A DNA stretch of 41,510 nucleotides from JAFARZ01 sp035651595 (GCA_035651595.1 DASRFJ010000069.1:1-41510); one strand, 5' to 3'; shown: positions 16,038 to 24,745, counted from the first letter of the stretch. The notes: generated by a model from the letters alone, not told the origin. Numbers and translations: made by a program.

Positions 16038-16274
16038 TTAGCGGCGGCGGGGGTGGCGCGGGGTTATCAGCGAGCGGAGGAGCTCTTCGGCGGAGCCGGC
16101 GCCGGAGCCGACGCTGGGGCCCGAGCCGTAGCAGCCGTCGGCTAGGTCCGCGTCGGACTGGTAGCAGTCGCTGTCGGCGGCGTCCGGGCCGGGTGGATAG
16201 CAGCCGCGGTTGCCGCGGGGTATCAGCAGGGTGAAGGGGGACGCCGCGCGCTGACGGTTCCGTGGCTTACGCAT
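16038..16274 (-). CDS. Small Cys-Tyr repeat protein, unknown
   Basis: A 78-residue protein of no recognised family. It starts at ATG 16274 with AAGGAG 6 nt upstream and overlaps the end of the DUF2087 gene by 8 nt, which supports real, coupled translation. The N-terminus is basic (MRKPRNRQR). The middle is acidic and carries three Cys-Tyr pairs spaced 13 and 11 residues apart (GCYPPG, DCYQSD, GCYGSG). The C-terminus is basic (PRHPRRR). There is no signal peptide. The repeated CY could bind metal or be modified, but neither is shown. Confidence 0.55.
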   Translation of the reverse strand: MRKPRNRQRAASPFTLLIPRGNRGCYPPGPDAADSDCYQSDADLADGCYGSGPSVGSGAGSAEELLRSLITPRHPRRR

Positions 16275-16641
16275 CGCTTGCTCCTTGCGCTCCGCCGACT
16301 GCGTCGGCTCCCCCGGCTCCCCTGGCCACGTCGGCTTCCCCGGCTCCGTAGAACGAGACCGGGCCGCCGGACCGCCAGTACGGGCCGCCGCCGGGTGTCC
16401 GCGACAGGAGGTCCTCGTCGATCAGGTACCGGCGCAGCGTGCAATGGTCGTCGAACAGCGGCTTGAGGATCTCGTCGACCTCGCGCTCCGGGTACCGGAG
16501 GCCGGGCTCGAACGCCTGGGCCACCTGCTCGAGGAGCAGCCGCCGCCGGGATCGCTTGACCGGCAGCGCGGCGATCCGGCCGTCGCGCACGAACGGCCGC
16601 AGCCGCTCCGGCGGGTCGGCGAGCACGGACGAGTCACTCAT
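16267..16641 (-). CDS. DUF2087 domain protein
   Basis: This 124-residue protein has a DUF2087 domain at residues about 15-85: FVRDGRIAALPVKRSRRRL, FEPGLRYPEREVDEIL, CTLRRYLIDEDLL and the final PYWR. The domain is a small helical, possibly nucleic-acid-binding fold often fused to ArsR-type helix-turn-helix proteins. Here it stands alone with an Ala/Gly-rich tail. ATG 16641 was chosen over 16677. CATACT ends 6 nt before it and could be a -10, which would make the mRNA leaderless. Divergent from hisN, coupled to the Cys-Tyr gene. Confidence 0.8.
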   Translation of the reverse strand: MSDSSVLADPPERLRPFVRDGRIAALPVKRSRRRLLLEQVAQAFEPGLRYPEREVDEILKPLFDDHCTLRRYLIDEDLLSRTPGGGPYWRSGGPVSFYGAGEADVARGAGGADAVGGAQGASDA

Positions 16642-16722
16642 ATATTCAGTATGCGTCGCGAACTCCACCGCGCGCACGTCGGTTATGGCCAGCGCGATGT
16701 GCTAAGCGGTACCGTTTCGCGG

Positions 16723-17526
16723 GTGGCGCACTACGACGACGACCTGCGGTTCGCGCATGTGCTGGCGGACGCCGCCGATGACATTACCGCCAAGCGGTTC
16801 CGCGCGCTGGACCTCAAGGTCGACACCAAGCCGGACCTCACGCCGGTCTCCGACGCGGACCGGGCGACCGAGGAGTCGCTGCGTAACGTGCTGCGCCGGG
16901 CCCGCCCGCGGGACGCGGTGCTCGGCGAGGAACTGGGCCGGACCGGCAGCGGGCCGCGGTGCTGGGTCATCGATCCGATCGACGCGACGAAGAACTACAT
17001 CCGCGGCGTCCCGGTCTGGGCGACGCTGATCGGGCTCATGGACGGGCCGGACGTGGTGGTCGGCGTGGTCTCCGCGCCGGCGCTTGGCCGCCGCTGGTGG
17101 GGCGCGCTCGGCGGCGGCTCGTGGACCGGCCGCAGCCTGACCAAGGCCTCGCCGTGCCGCGTCTCCGGCGTGAGCGACCTGGCCGACGCCTCGCTGAGCT
17201 ACTCCAGCCTCGGCGGGTGGGCGGAGCGCGGGCTGAGCGAGGAGTTCGGCGGGCTGACCCGGTCGGTATGGCGGACCCGGGCGTTCGGCGACTTCTGGTC
17301 GCACATGCTGGTCGCCGAAGGCGCCTGCGACATCTCGGCGGAGCCCGAGGTGACGCTCTGGGACCTGGCCGCGCTGCAAGTTATCGTCACCGAGGCCGGC
17401 GGCCGGTTCACCTCGCTGGAGGGGGCGCCGACCCCGGACGGCGGCAGCGTGGTCTGCACCAACGCGATACTGCACGACGAGGTGCTCGCCCGGCTCCGCT
17501 ATGGCAAGCCGGCCGCGGGCGACTGA
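16723..17526 (+). CDS. hisN: Histidinol-phosphatase, inositol monophosphatase family
   Basis: This 267-residue Mg-dependent phosphatase removes phosphate from histidinol phosphate, the penultimate histidine step in actinobacteria. IMPase-fold residues are KPDLTPVSDAD (about 36-46), the metal Glu pair in GEELGR (about 68), and the WVIDPIDATKNY segment with the metal-binding Asp residues (about 82-93). ISAEPEVTLWDLAALQVIVTEAGG is at about 205-228. The GTG at 16723 is the start giving the usual length. The upstream open frame is antisense to the DUF2087 gene. HisN is favoured over inositol monophosphatase because of the RGVPVWATLI segment and the aroA/rsgA neighbourhood. Confidence 0.87.
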   Translation: MAHYDDDLRFAHVLADAADDITAKRFRALDLKVDTKPDLTPVSDADRATEESLRNVLRRARPRDAVLGEELGRTGSGPRCWVIDPIDATKNYIRGVPVWATLIGLMDGPDVVVGVVSAPALGRRWWGALGGGSWTGRSLTKASPCRVSGVSDLADASLSYSSLGGWAERGLSEEFGGLTRSVWRTRAFGDFWSHMLVAEGACDISAEPEVTLWDLAALQVIVTEAGGRFTSLEGAPTPDGGSVVCTNAILHDEVLARLRYGKPAAGD

Positions 17527-17645
17527 GGCGAATGAGTCGCCGGGGGTTGCCGTCAGCCGCCGTTTGACAGATGCTGTATGAACGTCGTCACAAGTTCACA
17601 AGCTCCGGGTAAGGGTCCCGCCAGTTAGTCCTCCCGGGGCGAGGG

Positions 17646-18056
17646 GTGGTGAGTGCCTTGAAGGTACGTGACGGAATGTCCACGCTTGTCCTGACCGTGG
17701 GCCCGAACCACACGCTGCGGCAAGCGGCCAGGATGATGGCCGAGCGGCATGTCGGCGCCGCGGTGGTCAGCGACCCGGAGCACGCCGGGATCGGCATCCT
17801 GACAGAACGGGACATACTGAACTCGATCGCGGTCGGCGAAGACCCGGACGCCGAGCTCGCCGCCCAGCATCGCACCGAACACCTGGTCTATGCCTCGCCG
17901 GACTGGACGCTCGAGGACGCCGCGCAGGCCATGGTCCGGGGCGGGTTCCGGCACCTGGTCGTTGTCGACGGCCACGAAGTATCCGGCCTGCTGTCCATGC
18001 GGGACATCGTCCGCTGCTGGACCGGCGCCACCACCGCCCAGCCGCAGCCGGCCTGA
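17646..18056 (+). CDS. Two-CBS-domain protein
   Basis: This 136-residue cytoplasmic protein is made of a pair of CBS domains. CBS1 spans about residues 7-62 (TLRQAARMMAERHVGAAVV, GILTERDIL). CBS2 spans about 74-126 (TLEDAAQAMVRGGFRHLVVV, GLLSMRDIV). Such pairs bind adenosine ligands and act as energy sensors. The start is one of two tandem GTGs after GGGGCGAGGG. A TTGACA lies at 17562-17567, but no good -10 was identified. The stop is 1 nt before the proposed start of the next gene. Target unknown. Confidence 0.85.
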   Translation: MVSALKVRDGMSTLVLTVGPNHTLRQAARMMAERHVGAAVVSDPEHAGIGILTERDILNSIAVGEDPDAELAAQHRTEHLVYASPDWTLEDAAQAMVRGGFRHLVVVDGHEVSGLLSMRDIVRCWTGATTAQPQPA

Positions 18057-18057
18057 G

Positions 18058-19359
18058 CTGAGCCCGCCGGCTCCGGAGGGAGCGGAGACCTATCTGCGGG
18101 TCCTGGCGGAGCGGGAGCTCCGCGGCCCGTCCGGCACCCTGGAGCGCGTCGCGCGGTTGCACCGAGCCGGTGAGATCCTCGTCGTGGCGGGCGCGCTGAC
18201 CCACCAGCAGATGGCCGCCGTGACCAGTGGCTTCGAGCTGGCGTTGCTGGCGCGCTCCGGCGCCGACGCGGCCGGCCTGGCCCGCGGCGTCCGCCGTCTG
18301 AGCAACCCGCCGCACGCCGAGGACGACACCACCCACGACACGACCCCGCCCCGCGCGATTCCGGTCGGCGCCGACGTCACCGGCGACGACTTCGCCCTGC
18401 ACCTGCTGACGCTCGCCTGCCTGCCGGGCCGCGCGGTGATCACCGCCGCGCTGCGCGGGCACGGCCGCGGGCACTGGCCCGACGACGGCCTGGGCACCGG
18501 TCCGCATCGGCTGCCGTTTCGCGCGCTGGGCGCGGCCGACGAGAGCGGCCGGCCCTACCAGCTGAGGTTTCACGGCGACGCTCCCGCCAGCGGCGACACC
18601 TGGCACGGCGTCGTCGAGGTGCTGCCGTCGCCCGCCGTCGTCCGCTGGCTGGACGTCGTCGCGGACGGCGCCCGCCGTCTGGCCAGGCTGGACCTGACCA
18701 GTCCGCCGGCACCAGCGGCGACGACAGTCACCACGCACGCGGCAAACCCGGGCGAGCGGCTCCTGGCGATCGCGGCCGAGCACATCCTGGCCGGCACCTG
18801 GGACAGCCGCGGGCCGTTCGCGGACGGCCTGCTGGGCGAGCTGACCGACGTGCTGCGCGGCGCTGGCCTGATCGCCGCGGACAGCGGCACCCCCGGTCAG
18901 CTCGCGGCCCTCTGCGAACGGCTAGGCCGCCCGCGGCACGGCATCTCCGCGCGCGCGGCCGGTTCGCTCCCGGACCGCTGGGCCAGCGCGCTCGAGCCAG
19001 CGCAAGCCCAAGACGGCGCGGAATTCAGCCCGTGCGCCCTCTCGCTGCCGGCCATCGACGGCGCCAGGTTCGCCGTCACCGGGCTCGCCTCGGCGGGCGG
19101 CGAGAGCGTGCTGCACGCCGTGGCGACCGGCCACGTGCGGGCCCGCGCCCACTGGGGCACCGGGTTCTCCTGGTGGATCAGGGACGGCGCCGGCGGCTGG
19201 CACGTGGCCGGGATCGCGGAAGAACTGGACCAGTGGGGTTACCGCGACGTCGTTCTCCGGATGCCGCTGACCCCGCCGCTGCCTGTTCCAGCGGACGTGA
19301 CGGAGCTGATCCTAACCGGTCCGGCGCGACGCGTGCACGCCATACTCGGGCGACAATGA
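18058..19359 (+). CDS. Unknown protein A1, paralogue of the next gene
   Basis: About 433 residues, family not recognised. Shared with the next protein, in order: an N-terminal helical segment (ETYLRVLAEREL... with GALTHQQM), a beta-rich middle containing VRWLDVVADGARRLARLDL (about 205), and NPGERLLAIAAEHILAG (about 240). A helical region with PGQLAALCERLG (about 285) and a C-terminal beta-rich part ending in PLTPPLPVPADVTEL follow. No membrane segment or signal is seen. No ATG/GTG/TTG suits the conserved N-terminus; CTG at 18058, 1 nt after the CBS stop, is proposed. A TTG further in would cut off the shared segment. Confidence 0.65.
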   Translation: MSPPAPEGAETYLRVLAERELRGPSGTLERVARLHRAGEILVVAGALTHQQMAAVTSGFELALLARSGADAAGLARGVRRLSNPPHAEDDTTHDTTPPRAIPVGADVTGDDFALHLLTLACLPGRAVITAALRGHGRGHWPDDGLGTGPHRLPFRALGAADESGRPYQLRFHGDAPASGDTWHGVVEVLPSPAVVRWLDVVADGARRLARLDLTSPPAPAATTVTTHAANPGERLLAIAAEHILAGTWDSRGPFADGLLGELTDVLRGAGLIAADSGTPGQLAALCERLGRPRHGISARAAGSLPDRWASALEPAQAQDGAEFSPCALSLPAIDGARFAVTGLASAGGESVLHAVATGHVRARAHWGTGFSWWIRDGAGGWHVAGIAEELDQWGYRDVVLRMPLTPPLPVPADVTELILTGPARRVHAILGRQ

Positions 19360-19363
19360 GGAC

Positions 19364-20659
19364 GTGGACGCGGAGCGTGCGGAGACGCACCTGCGCATGC
19401 TGGCCGAGGCCGAGCTGCGCCGGGTCGCCGGGCTGAACCGCGGCGTCAGCTCGCGCACCGCGCGGACGCGGCACGTCGCCGACGCGCTGATCGCCGTGGG
19501 CGCCCTGGACGCCCAGCGCGCCGAGGACCTGCTGACCGGCCTCGATCTGGCCCTCGCGGTCCGGCAGGCGGGCCACGGAAGGACGGCGTTTTTCGCACAC
19601 CACCCGAGGGTCCGGCAGACGGCCAGGATCGTCTCGCCGCACACACCCGTCACACCGCCGCGCGTGGTGCCAGTGGGGATGATGGTGCCGCTGCGGCGTT
19701 TTGGCGTGCACGGCGAGCTCTACCTGCTGGCCTACGCCAGGACCAGCGGCGGCGCACGGTTCAGCATGTACGCGCGGGAGCGCGGCGTGCCGGGGGTCGA
19801 TCCGCTGATGCAGCTGACCGCGACCGACGATCAGGGTGCCAGGTACTCGGTCTGGTTCACCGGCAGCGGCCACCCGCAGTTCCGGGCCGGCGTGCTGCGC
19901 CTCGATCCCGACCCGCCGCCGGACATCCGCTGGCTGGACCTGATCGTGGGCGACGGCGTGACCAGGCGGATCAGCCTGGAGCCGCCGCCGCACCCGCCGC
20001 GCGTCACGATGACCGAGGCCAGTCACTCGCCCGGTGAGTACCTGCTGCACGCGGTTGCCGCGGGGATCCTCGGCGGCCGGCCCGGCCGGCCGGCCGAGCC
20101 GTGGCCCGGCGACTTCGGCGAGATCGTCGAGGCGCTGATAGCCGCCGGGGCGCTGTCCCCGCTGAGTCCGCTGCCCGGCCAGCTCGTCACGCTGTGCGAG
20201 AGCCTTGACGTGCGCGACCACGGCATCGCCGCGCCCGCCGCCCGCGACTTGCCCGCGCCCTGGCACGGCCTGCTCACCCACGCCATCCGAAGGAAGCGGG
20301 ACAACTCCCCGCCGCGCGGCGGCTGCGCGGCGGCGGCGCTGACGCTGCCAGAACTGGACGGCCTCACCCTGTCCGTCCTCGGCCTGCACTCCGACGAGGA
20401 CGGCACCGTGCTGCACGTCCACGCGAGCGGCGTGGCGGCGGACGCCGATCCGGCCGGGTTCTTCCCGGTGCTCTGGCTTCGCGACGACAGCGGCCGCTGG
20501 CACACGGCACGCGACACCGGCTGGAGCTACCGCGACGCCGGCGAGCGCGCGGCGCTGCTGCCGGTCACGCCGCCCCTGCAGCAGGCCACCTCGCTGGAAA
20601 TAACCGCGGCTGGGCGGACGGCCGAGGTCCGCACCACCCTTCCCCTGAGCTGGCGGTGA
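19364..20659 (+). CDS. Unknown protein A2, paralogue of the preceding gene
   Basis: A 431-residue protein with the same segment order as its upstream neighbour: AETHLRMLAEAEL at residues 6-18, IRWLDLIVGDGVTRRISL (about 187), SPGEYLLHAVAAGILGG (about 221), PGQLVTLCESLDVRDHGIAAPAARDLP (about 267), and PVTPPLQQATSLEI at the end. The tandem pair arose by duplication and has diverged widely. The start is GTG at 19364, 4 nt after the upstream stop. Its stop overlaps the next start as GTGA (20656-20659). Probably cytoplasmic; no known domain recognised. Confidence 0.75.
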   Translation: MDAERAETHLRMLAEAELRRVAGLNRGVSSRTARTRHVADALIAVGALDAQRAEDLLTGLDLALAVRQAGHGRTAFFAHHPRVRQTARIVSPHTPVTPPRVVPVGMMVPLRRFGVHGELYLLAYARTSGGARFSMYARERGVPGVDPLMQLTATDDQGARYSVWFTGSGHPQFRAGVLRLDPDPPPDIRWLDLIVGDGVTRRISLEPPPHPPRVTMTEASHSPGEYLLHAVAAGILGGRPGRPAEPWPGDFGEIVEALIAAGALSPLSPLPGQLVTLCESLDVRDHGIAAPAARDLPAPWHGLLTHAIRRKRDNSPPRGGCAAAALTLPELDGLTLSVLGLHSDEDGTVLHVHASGVAADADPAGFFPVLWLRDDSGRWHTARDTGWSYRDAGERAALLPVTPPLQQATSLEITAAGRTAEVRTTLPLSWR

Positions 20660-21615
20660 TTTTTATTCCGAACGACACATGGTTCCACTCCCTGCCACCC
20701 TGCGTGGCGCGGGTACCGTGCGGGCACGGCGAACACACCGTGCGATGGCACGCGGGAACGCTGGAGTTGCTGGCGCACCCTGACCCGGAGGCCGAGCGCG
20801 TGCTCGCCGCGCTGGGCGGCGAACAGGCCGATTGCGTCCGCATCGCGGACATCTGGAACCGGCACGCCGAAGACCTGCGGGTGCTCCAGATCGGCCCGCG
20901 CGGCCCGGCGGATCAGATCACGGTGGGCTGGGATCAGGTGCCCAAGCCCGGCGACGAGCCGCGATCCGTCCCGATGCGGGTAGCGATCCGGCCCACGGCG
21001 CAGGCAGCCTGGGCCCCGCTGACCGGCCCAGCCGCCGCGCCGCGGCCAGCGGCCCAGCCAGCAGCGCCGCGGCCAGCGGCCCAGCCAGCAGCGCCGCTTG
21101 GGCTGCGGCGCAAGGTCGCCCGCCCGCCGCACACGGACCTCCGGCAGAGCATTACCGATCTTGTGACGCTGCTCGCCCTCGGTCCCGCGCTGGCGGTGCG
21201 GCTGTCCGGGCAGGTGGCGGCCGCCCATGCGGCACGGCCTTCGGCGGAGAACCGGCCCGCGCTGGCGGCCGCTGCGCAAGGGCGGCTTGCGCCGCTCGCC
21301 GAGCAGTGGCTGGGCATCGATGCCGATCAGGTCGTGATCGTGCCGCACCAGCCGGGCGAGCCGGCCTCGGTCGAGCTGACCGGCGGCGGCGCGCGGCTAA
21401 CGCTGCGGGCGCGGCTGCCCGCCGAGTGGCTCGCCGGCGTATGGGCCTGCGGCCTCGGCCTGGTGGACCGCCACCTGGTCGTCGCCACGGTCCGTCCCGA
21501 CTGGCCAGACGCCCAGGTGCTCGCCCTGCCGGCCCCCGGCAGAGTCCCGGTCCTGCTCGACGTGCACGGCACCGCGGACGAAACCGGCACCCCCACCTGG
21601 ACCATCCGCCCCTGA
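20656..21615 (+). CDS. Unknown protein with Ala-Pro linker
   Basis: A 319-residue protein, family unknown. The N-terminal part (1-110) contains HGEHTVRWHAGTLELLAHPD and IADIWNRH. A linker with 2.2 copies of a 9-residue APRPAAQPA repeat comes from a 27-bp DNA repeat at 21037-21096. The C-terminal part (about 155-319) is helical then beta-rich, with ARLPAEWLAGVWACGLGLVDRHLVVATV. The GTG start is coupled to the upstream stop. The repeat makes the linker length likely to vary between strains. Its place between the paralogue pair and a MoxR ATPase suggests a shared task. Confidence 0.75.
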   Translation: MIFIPNDTWFHSLPPCVARVPCGHGEHTVRWHAGTLELLAHPDPEAERVLAALGGEQADCVRIADIWNRHAEDLRVLQIGPRGPADQITVGWDQVPKPGDEPRSVPMRVAIRPTAQAAWAPLTGPAAAPRPAAQPAAPRPAAQPAAPLGLRRKVARPPHTDLRQSITDLVTLLALGPALAVRLSGQVAAAHAARPSAENRPALAAAAQGRLAPLAEQWLGIDADQVVIVPHQPGEPASVELTGGGARLTLRARLPAEWLAGVWACGLGLVDRHLVVATVRPDWPDAQVLALPAPGRVPVLLDVHGTADETGTPTWTIRP

Positions 21616-21716
21616 CCGCCCGCCCCTGACTGCCCGCCCCTGACTGCCCGCCCCGAGGGGGGTTCGGGGGCCACGCACCCCCTTGGGGGGTGGCGGGGTC
21701 GGCGGGGCGGTTCGGG
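21609..21716. repeat. C-rich 14-bp tandem repeat followed by G/C-run hairpins
   Basis: Three copies of CCCCTGAC(C/T)GCCCG occupy 21609-21650, the first holding the stop of the upstream gene. A stretch of G-runs and C-runs follows to 21716 (for example CGGGGG...CCCCC around 21663-21682) and can fold into hairpins or G-quadruplexes. It may serve as a terminator, and replication slippage may have spread it. MoxR starts 30 bp further on. Confidence 0.6.
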
Positions 21717-21745
21717 CAGTGGCGGGGGTGGCGCACACTGGACGA

Positions 21746-22834
21746 GTGAACTCCAATCCGGCGGTGGAAGCGCTCGGCGTCGCGGTTGCGGCGCGGGTGC
21801 CGGTGCTGCTCTGGGGCGCGCCAGGCACCGGCAAGACGTCCGCGATCCGTGCGATGGCGGAGGCCATGGGCCTGCCCTGCGAGACCGTGATCGCGTCGAT
21901 CCGCGAGCCGTCCGACTTCGCCGGGCTGCCCATCGTTGTCGGCGACGGCGTACGGTTCGCACCGCCGATGTGGGCGCGGCGGCTCGCCGACGCGGGGCAC
22001 GGGCTGCTGTTCCTCGACGAGCTGTCCACCGCGCCGCCGGCGGTGCAGGCCGCGCTGCTGCGCGTCGTGCTGGAGCGCGCCGTCGGCGACCTCACGCTGC
22101 CCGACCAGGTCGCGGTCGTCGCGGCGGCGAACCCGCCGGAGCAGGCGGCGGACGGCTGGGACCTGTCCGCGCCGCTGGCCAACCGGCTGTGCCACCTGTC
22201 CTGGCAGGCCGAGCCGCGCGCGGTCGCGGACGGCCTGGCCGGCGGCTTCACGGCACCGGAGATCCCGCTGCTGCCCGACGGCTGGCAGGCCGAGGAGGTG
22301 CTCTCCCGCGGCCTGGTCGCCGCATTCCTGCACGTCCGGCCCGCGCTGGCGTGCGCGCCGCCGTCCGACGCCGCCGCGGCGGGGCGCGGCTGGCCGTCGC
22401 CGCGGACCTGGGAGATGGCCGCGCGGCTGCTCGCCGCGGCCGGCACGGCGCAGGCCTCGGAAGAAGCACGGTCCGCGCTGGTGCGCGGCGCGGTCGGCGA
22501 GGGCGCCGGCATCGAGTTCCTGTCCTGGCTGGTCCAGATGGACCTGCCCGACCCAGAGGCCGTGCTCGCCGACCCCGGCTCGTTCCGGCTGCCGGAACGC
22601 GGCGACCGCGCCTACGCGGCGCTCGCCTCGATCGCCGCGGCGGTCGCCGCCAACCCGACCGAGGATCGGTGGGTGGCCGGCTGGCAGGTCCTCGGCCTGG
22701 TCTCCGACGCCGTCCCTGACGTCGCCGCCGTCGCCGCCCGCGTGCTGGTCAAGTGCCGCCCGCCCGACCTGACCGCGCTCCCCCCGGAGATCAAGCGCTT
22801 CGCCCCGGTGCTCAAGGACGCCGGGCTGCTCTGA
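21746..22834 (+). CDS. MoxR-type AAA+ ATPase
   Basis: This 362-residue AAA+ ATPase has Walker A GAPGTGKT (about 27-34), Walker B LLFLDEL (about 86-92) and sensor-1 AAANPPEQ (about 128-135). MoxR-class ATPases work as chaperone or remodelling motors with a von Willebrand A (VWA) protein partner, here encoded 2 bp downstream. The C-terminal helical lid continues to the end. The GTG at 21746 was chosen because the conserved part starts right after it. The longer frame to 21683 reads through a G-rich repeat. The client is unknown. Confidence 0.88.
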   Translation: MNSNPAVEALGVAVAARVPVLLWGAPGTGKTSAIRAMAEAMGLPCETVIASIREPSDFAGLPIVVGDGVRFAPPMWARRLADAGHGLLFLDELSTAPPAVQAALLRVVLERAVGDLTLPDQVAVVAAANPPEQAADGWDLSAPLANRLCHLSWQAEPRAVADGLAGGFTAPEIPLLPDGWQAEEVLSRGLVAAFLHVRPALACAPPSDAAAAGRGWPSPRTWEMAARLLAAAGTAQASEEARSALVRGAVGEGAGIEFLSWLVQMDLPDPEAVLADPGSFRLPERGDRAYAALASIAAAVAANPTEDRWVAGWQVLGLVSDAVPDVAAVAARVLVKCRPPDLTALPPEIKRFAPVLKDAGLL

Positions 22835-22836
22835 CC

Positions 22837-24021
22837 ATGAACGCGGACCCGGTACCCGGGCTGGCGGGCGCGCGACTGTGGGCGGCCACGCGGTTCCCGT
22901 ACCTGGCATCGGGGGTGTTCGGCGCGACGGTGATCGCGGAGGCTGGCAGCGGCACCGTGTCGGTGGACGAGAACTGGCGGATGCACGCCGACCCGGAGCT
23001 GACCGCGCAGTGGACGCCGGCGCAGCTCGGCAGCGTGCTCGTGCACCACGTGTGCCACCTGCTGCGGATGCACGGGGAGCGGGCGCAAGCACTGGGCGTG
23101 GGGCCTGACGAGCGTGACCGCTGGGTGCGCGCGGCGGACGCGGAGATCAACGACGACCTGGTCCCCGCTGGCCTCCAGCTACCGGGAAATCCCGTGCTGC
23201 CGAGTCACCTCGGTGCGCCCGTCGGCATGCTGGCCGAAGAGTATTACGGGGTTAGTGAAACCAGGGCTCGTTCGGACAAATGGCTGGATTGCGGGAGCGG
23301 CGCGGACGGGCAGCCGGGCGACTGCGATTGCCCGGGCAAACTGCCGGCGTGGCAGGCGGAGCTGCTGCGGCGGCGGGTCGCGCAGGACGTCGTCGACGAG
23401 CACGCCAAGCAGCCGGGCACGGTGCCCGGCGGGCTGCTGCGTTGGGCGAGCGAGCTGCTCACGCCGAAGGTGGACTGGCGGCGGGTGCTCGCCGCCGAGC
23501 TGCGCCGGGCCGTGTCCGAAGTGGCCGGGGCGGTCGACTACTCGTACCGCAAGCCGTCCCGGCGGTCGTCGGTCACCGGGGACGTGGTGCTGCCCTCGCT
23601 GCGGCGGCCGGTGCCGGAGATCGCGGTGGTGTGCGACACGTCGGGGAGCATGACCGAGAACCTGCTCGCGGTCGTCCTCGCCGAGGTGGCAGGCCTGCTG
23701 CGCGGGCTCGGGCTGGCGCGGCGGCTGCGGGTGCTGGCCTGCGACACCGCGGTGGCGCAGGCCCAGCGGGTGACCTCGGCGCGGCAGGTGACGCTGACCG
23801 GCGGGGGCGGGACCGACATGGGCGCGGGGATCGCGGCGGCCGCGGCGCTGCGGCCCAAGCCGGCCGTGTGCGTGGTGCTGACCGACGGGTATACGCCGTG
23901 GCCGTCAGCGGCGCCGAAGGGAATGCGGATCGTGGTCGGGCTGCTCGGGTCTTCCGCGCCGTCCGCTCCCGAGTGGGCGCGGGCGGTGCGGATAGCCTTG
24001 GCGGACAATGAACCGATCTAG
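22837..24021 (+). CDS. DUF2201-type metallopeptidase-like / VWA protein
   Basis: This 394-residue protein has two parts. Residues about 1-150 resemble the putative metallopeptidase domain of the DUF2201 family, around LVHHVCHLLRMH (about 68-79). The C-terminal 130 residues form a VWA-like domain with the MIDAS-type motif DTSGSM (about 268-273), TGGGGTDMGAGI (about 325) and VLTDG (about 350). The expected HExxH reads HHVCH, so the catalytic Glu is missing and protease activity is doubtful. A Cys-rich patch (CGSG..GDCDCPG) lies near 150-167. It is coupled to the MoxR ATPase 2 bp upstream and overlaps the next gene by 14 nt. Confidence 0.85.
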   Translation: MNADPVPGLAGARLWAATRFPYLASGVFGATVIAEAGSGTVSVDENWRMHADPELTAQWTPAQLGSVLVHHVCHLLRMHGERAQALGVGPDERDRWVRAADAEINDDLVPAGLQLPGNPVLPSHLGAPVGMLAEEYYGVSETRARSDKWLDCGSGADGQPGDCDCPGKLPAWQAELLRRRVAQDVVDEHAKQPGTVPGGLLRWASELLTPKVDWRRVLAAELRRAVSEVAGAVDYSYRKPSRRSSVTGDVVLPSLRRPVPEIAVVCDTSGSMTENLLAVVLAEVAGLLRGLGLARRLRVLACDTAVAQAQRVTSARQVTLTGGGGTDMGAGIAAAAALRPKPAVCVVLTDGYTPWPSAAPKGMRIVVGLLGSSAPSAPEWARAVRIALADNEPI

Positions 24022-24745
24022 ACAGCGGGTCACGGCGCTGATCGCGATCTCCCTCACGTTCGGCTCCGGCGCGATGGACGTGGCCAGCTTCACCAAGCTC
24101 GGCGGCGTCTTCACCAGCGTCATGACCGGCAACATCGTGCTCTGCGGGCTGGCCATCGCGCGCGGCTCCGTGTCGTTGATCGCGCACACCGTGACCGCGT
24201 TCGCCGGATACGTGGTGGGCGTCGCGGGCGGCACCAGGATCGCCTGGTGGCACACCGCCCGCACCGGGGCGCCCGCGCCGCGCAAGGGCGTCGAGGCCTG
24301 GGCGCCGCACGTCAGGGCCGTGTTCGTCGCGGAGCTCGTGCTGATGGCCGGCTTCCTCGCCGGGTGGGAGGCCGCCGGGGCGAGTCCGTCCGGCGGGGCC
24401 GAGTACCTCCTGCTCGCGGCCGCCGCCGCCGCGATGGGCATGCAGGCGTCGGCGGTCACCCAGATGGGGCTCACCGACGTGTCCACCACGTACCTGACCG
24501 GGACGCTCACCCGGCTGGTGGGCTCGCTGGCATCGCCGCGGCGCCAGCCCGACCGGGAGGGTGCGATCAGGCCTGCCGTGCTGGCCGGGCTGCTGGCCGG
24601 AGCGCTGCTCAGCGGCCTGCTGGTGAAGACGGCGGCGGCCGGGGTGCCGGCGCTGCCGGTTGCGGCGCTGATCTTGGTGGTGCTGCTCAGCGCCGCGCCA
24701 CCAGAGGGGTTACCGGCACGTGCCGGTACGTGCCGGTACGGTTGA
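24008..24745 (+). CDS. DUF1275 (YoaK-like) membrane protein
   Basis: A 245-residue integral membrane protein with six or so hydrophobic helices. Family-typical segments are FGSGAMDVASFTKLGGVFTSVMTGNI (about 18-43) and MGMQASAVTQMGLTDVSTTYLTGTL (about 142-166). DUF1275 proteins have no established transport substrate. The ATG lies 14 nt inside the end of the upstream VWA gene. The two are co-transcribed, though a functional link is unproven. Confidence 0.87.
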   Translation: MNRSRQRVTALIAISLTFGSGAMDVASFTKLGGVFTSVMTGNIVLCGLAIARGSVSLIAHTVTAFAGYVVGVAGGTRIAWWHTARTGAPAPRKGVEAWAPHVRAVFVAELVLMAGFLAGWEAAGASPSGGAEYLLLAAAAAAMGMQASAVTQMGLTDVSTTYLTGTLTRLVGSLASPRRQPDREGAIRPAVLAGLLAGALLSGLLVKTAAAGVPALPVAALILVVLLSAAPPEGLPARAGTCRYG

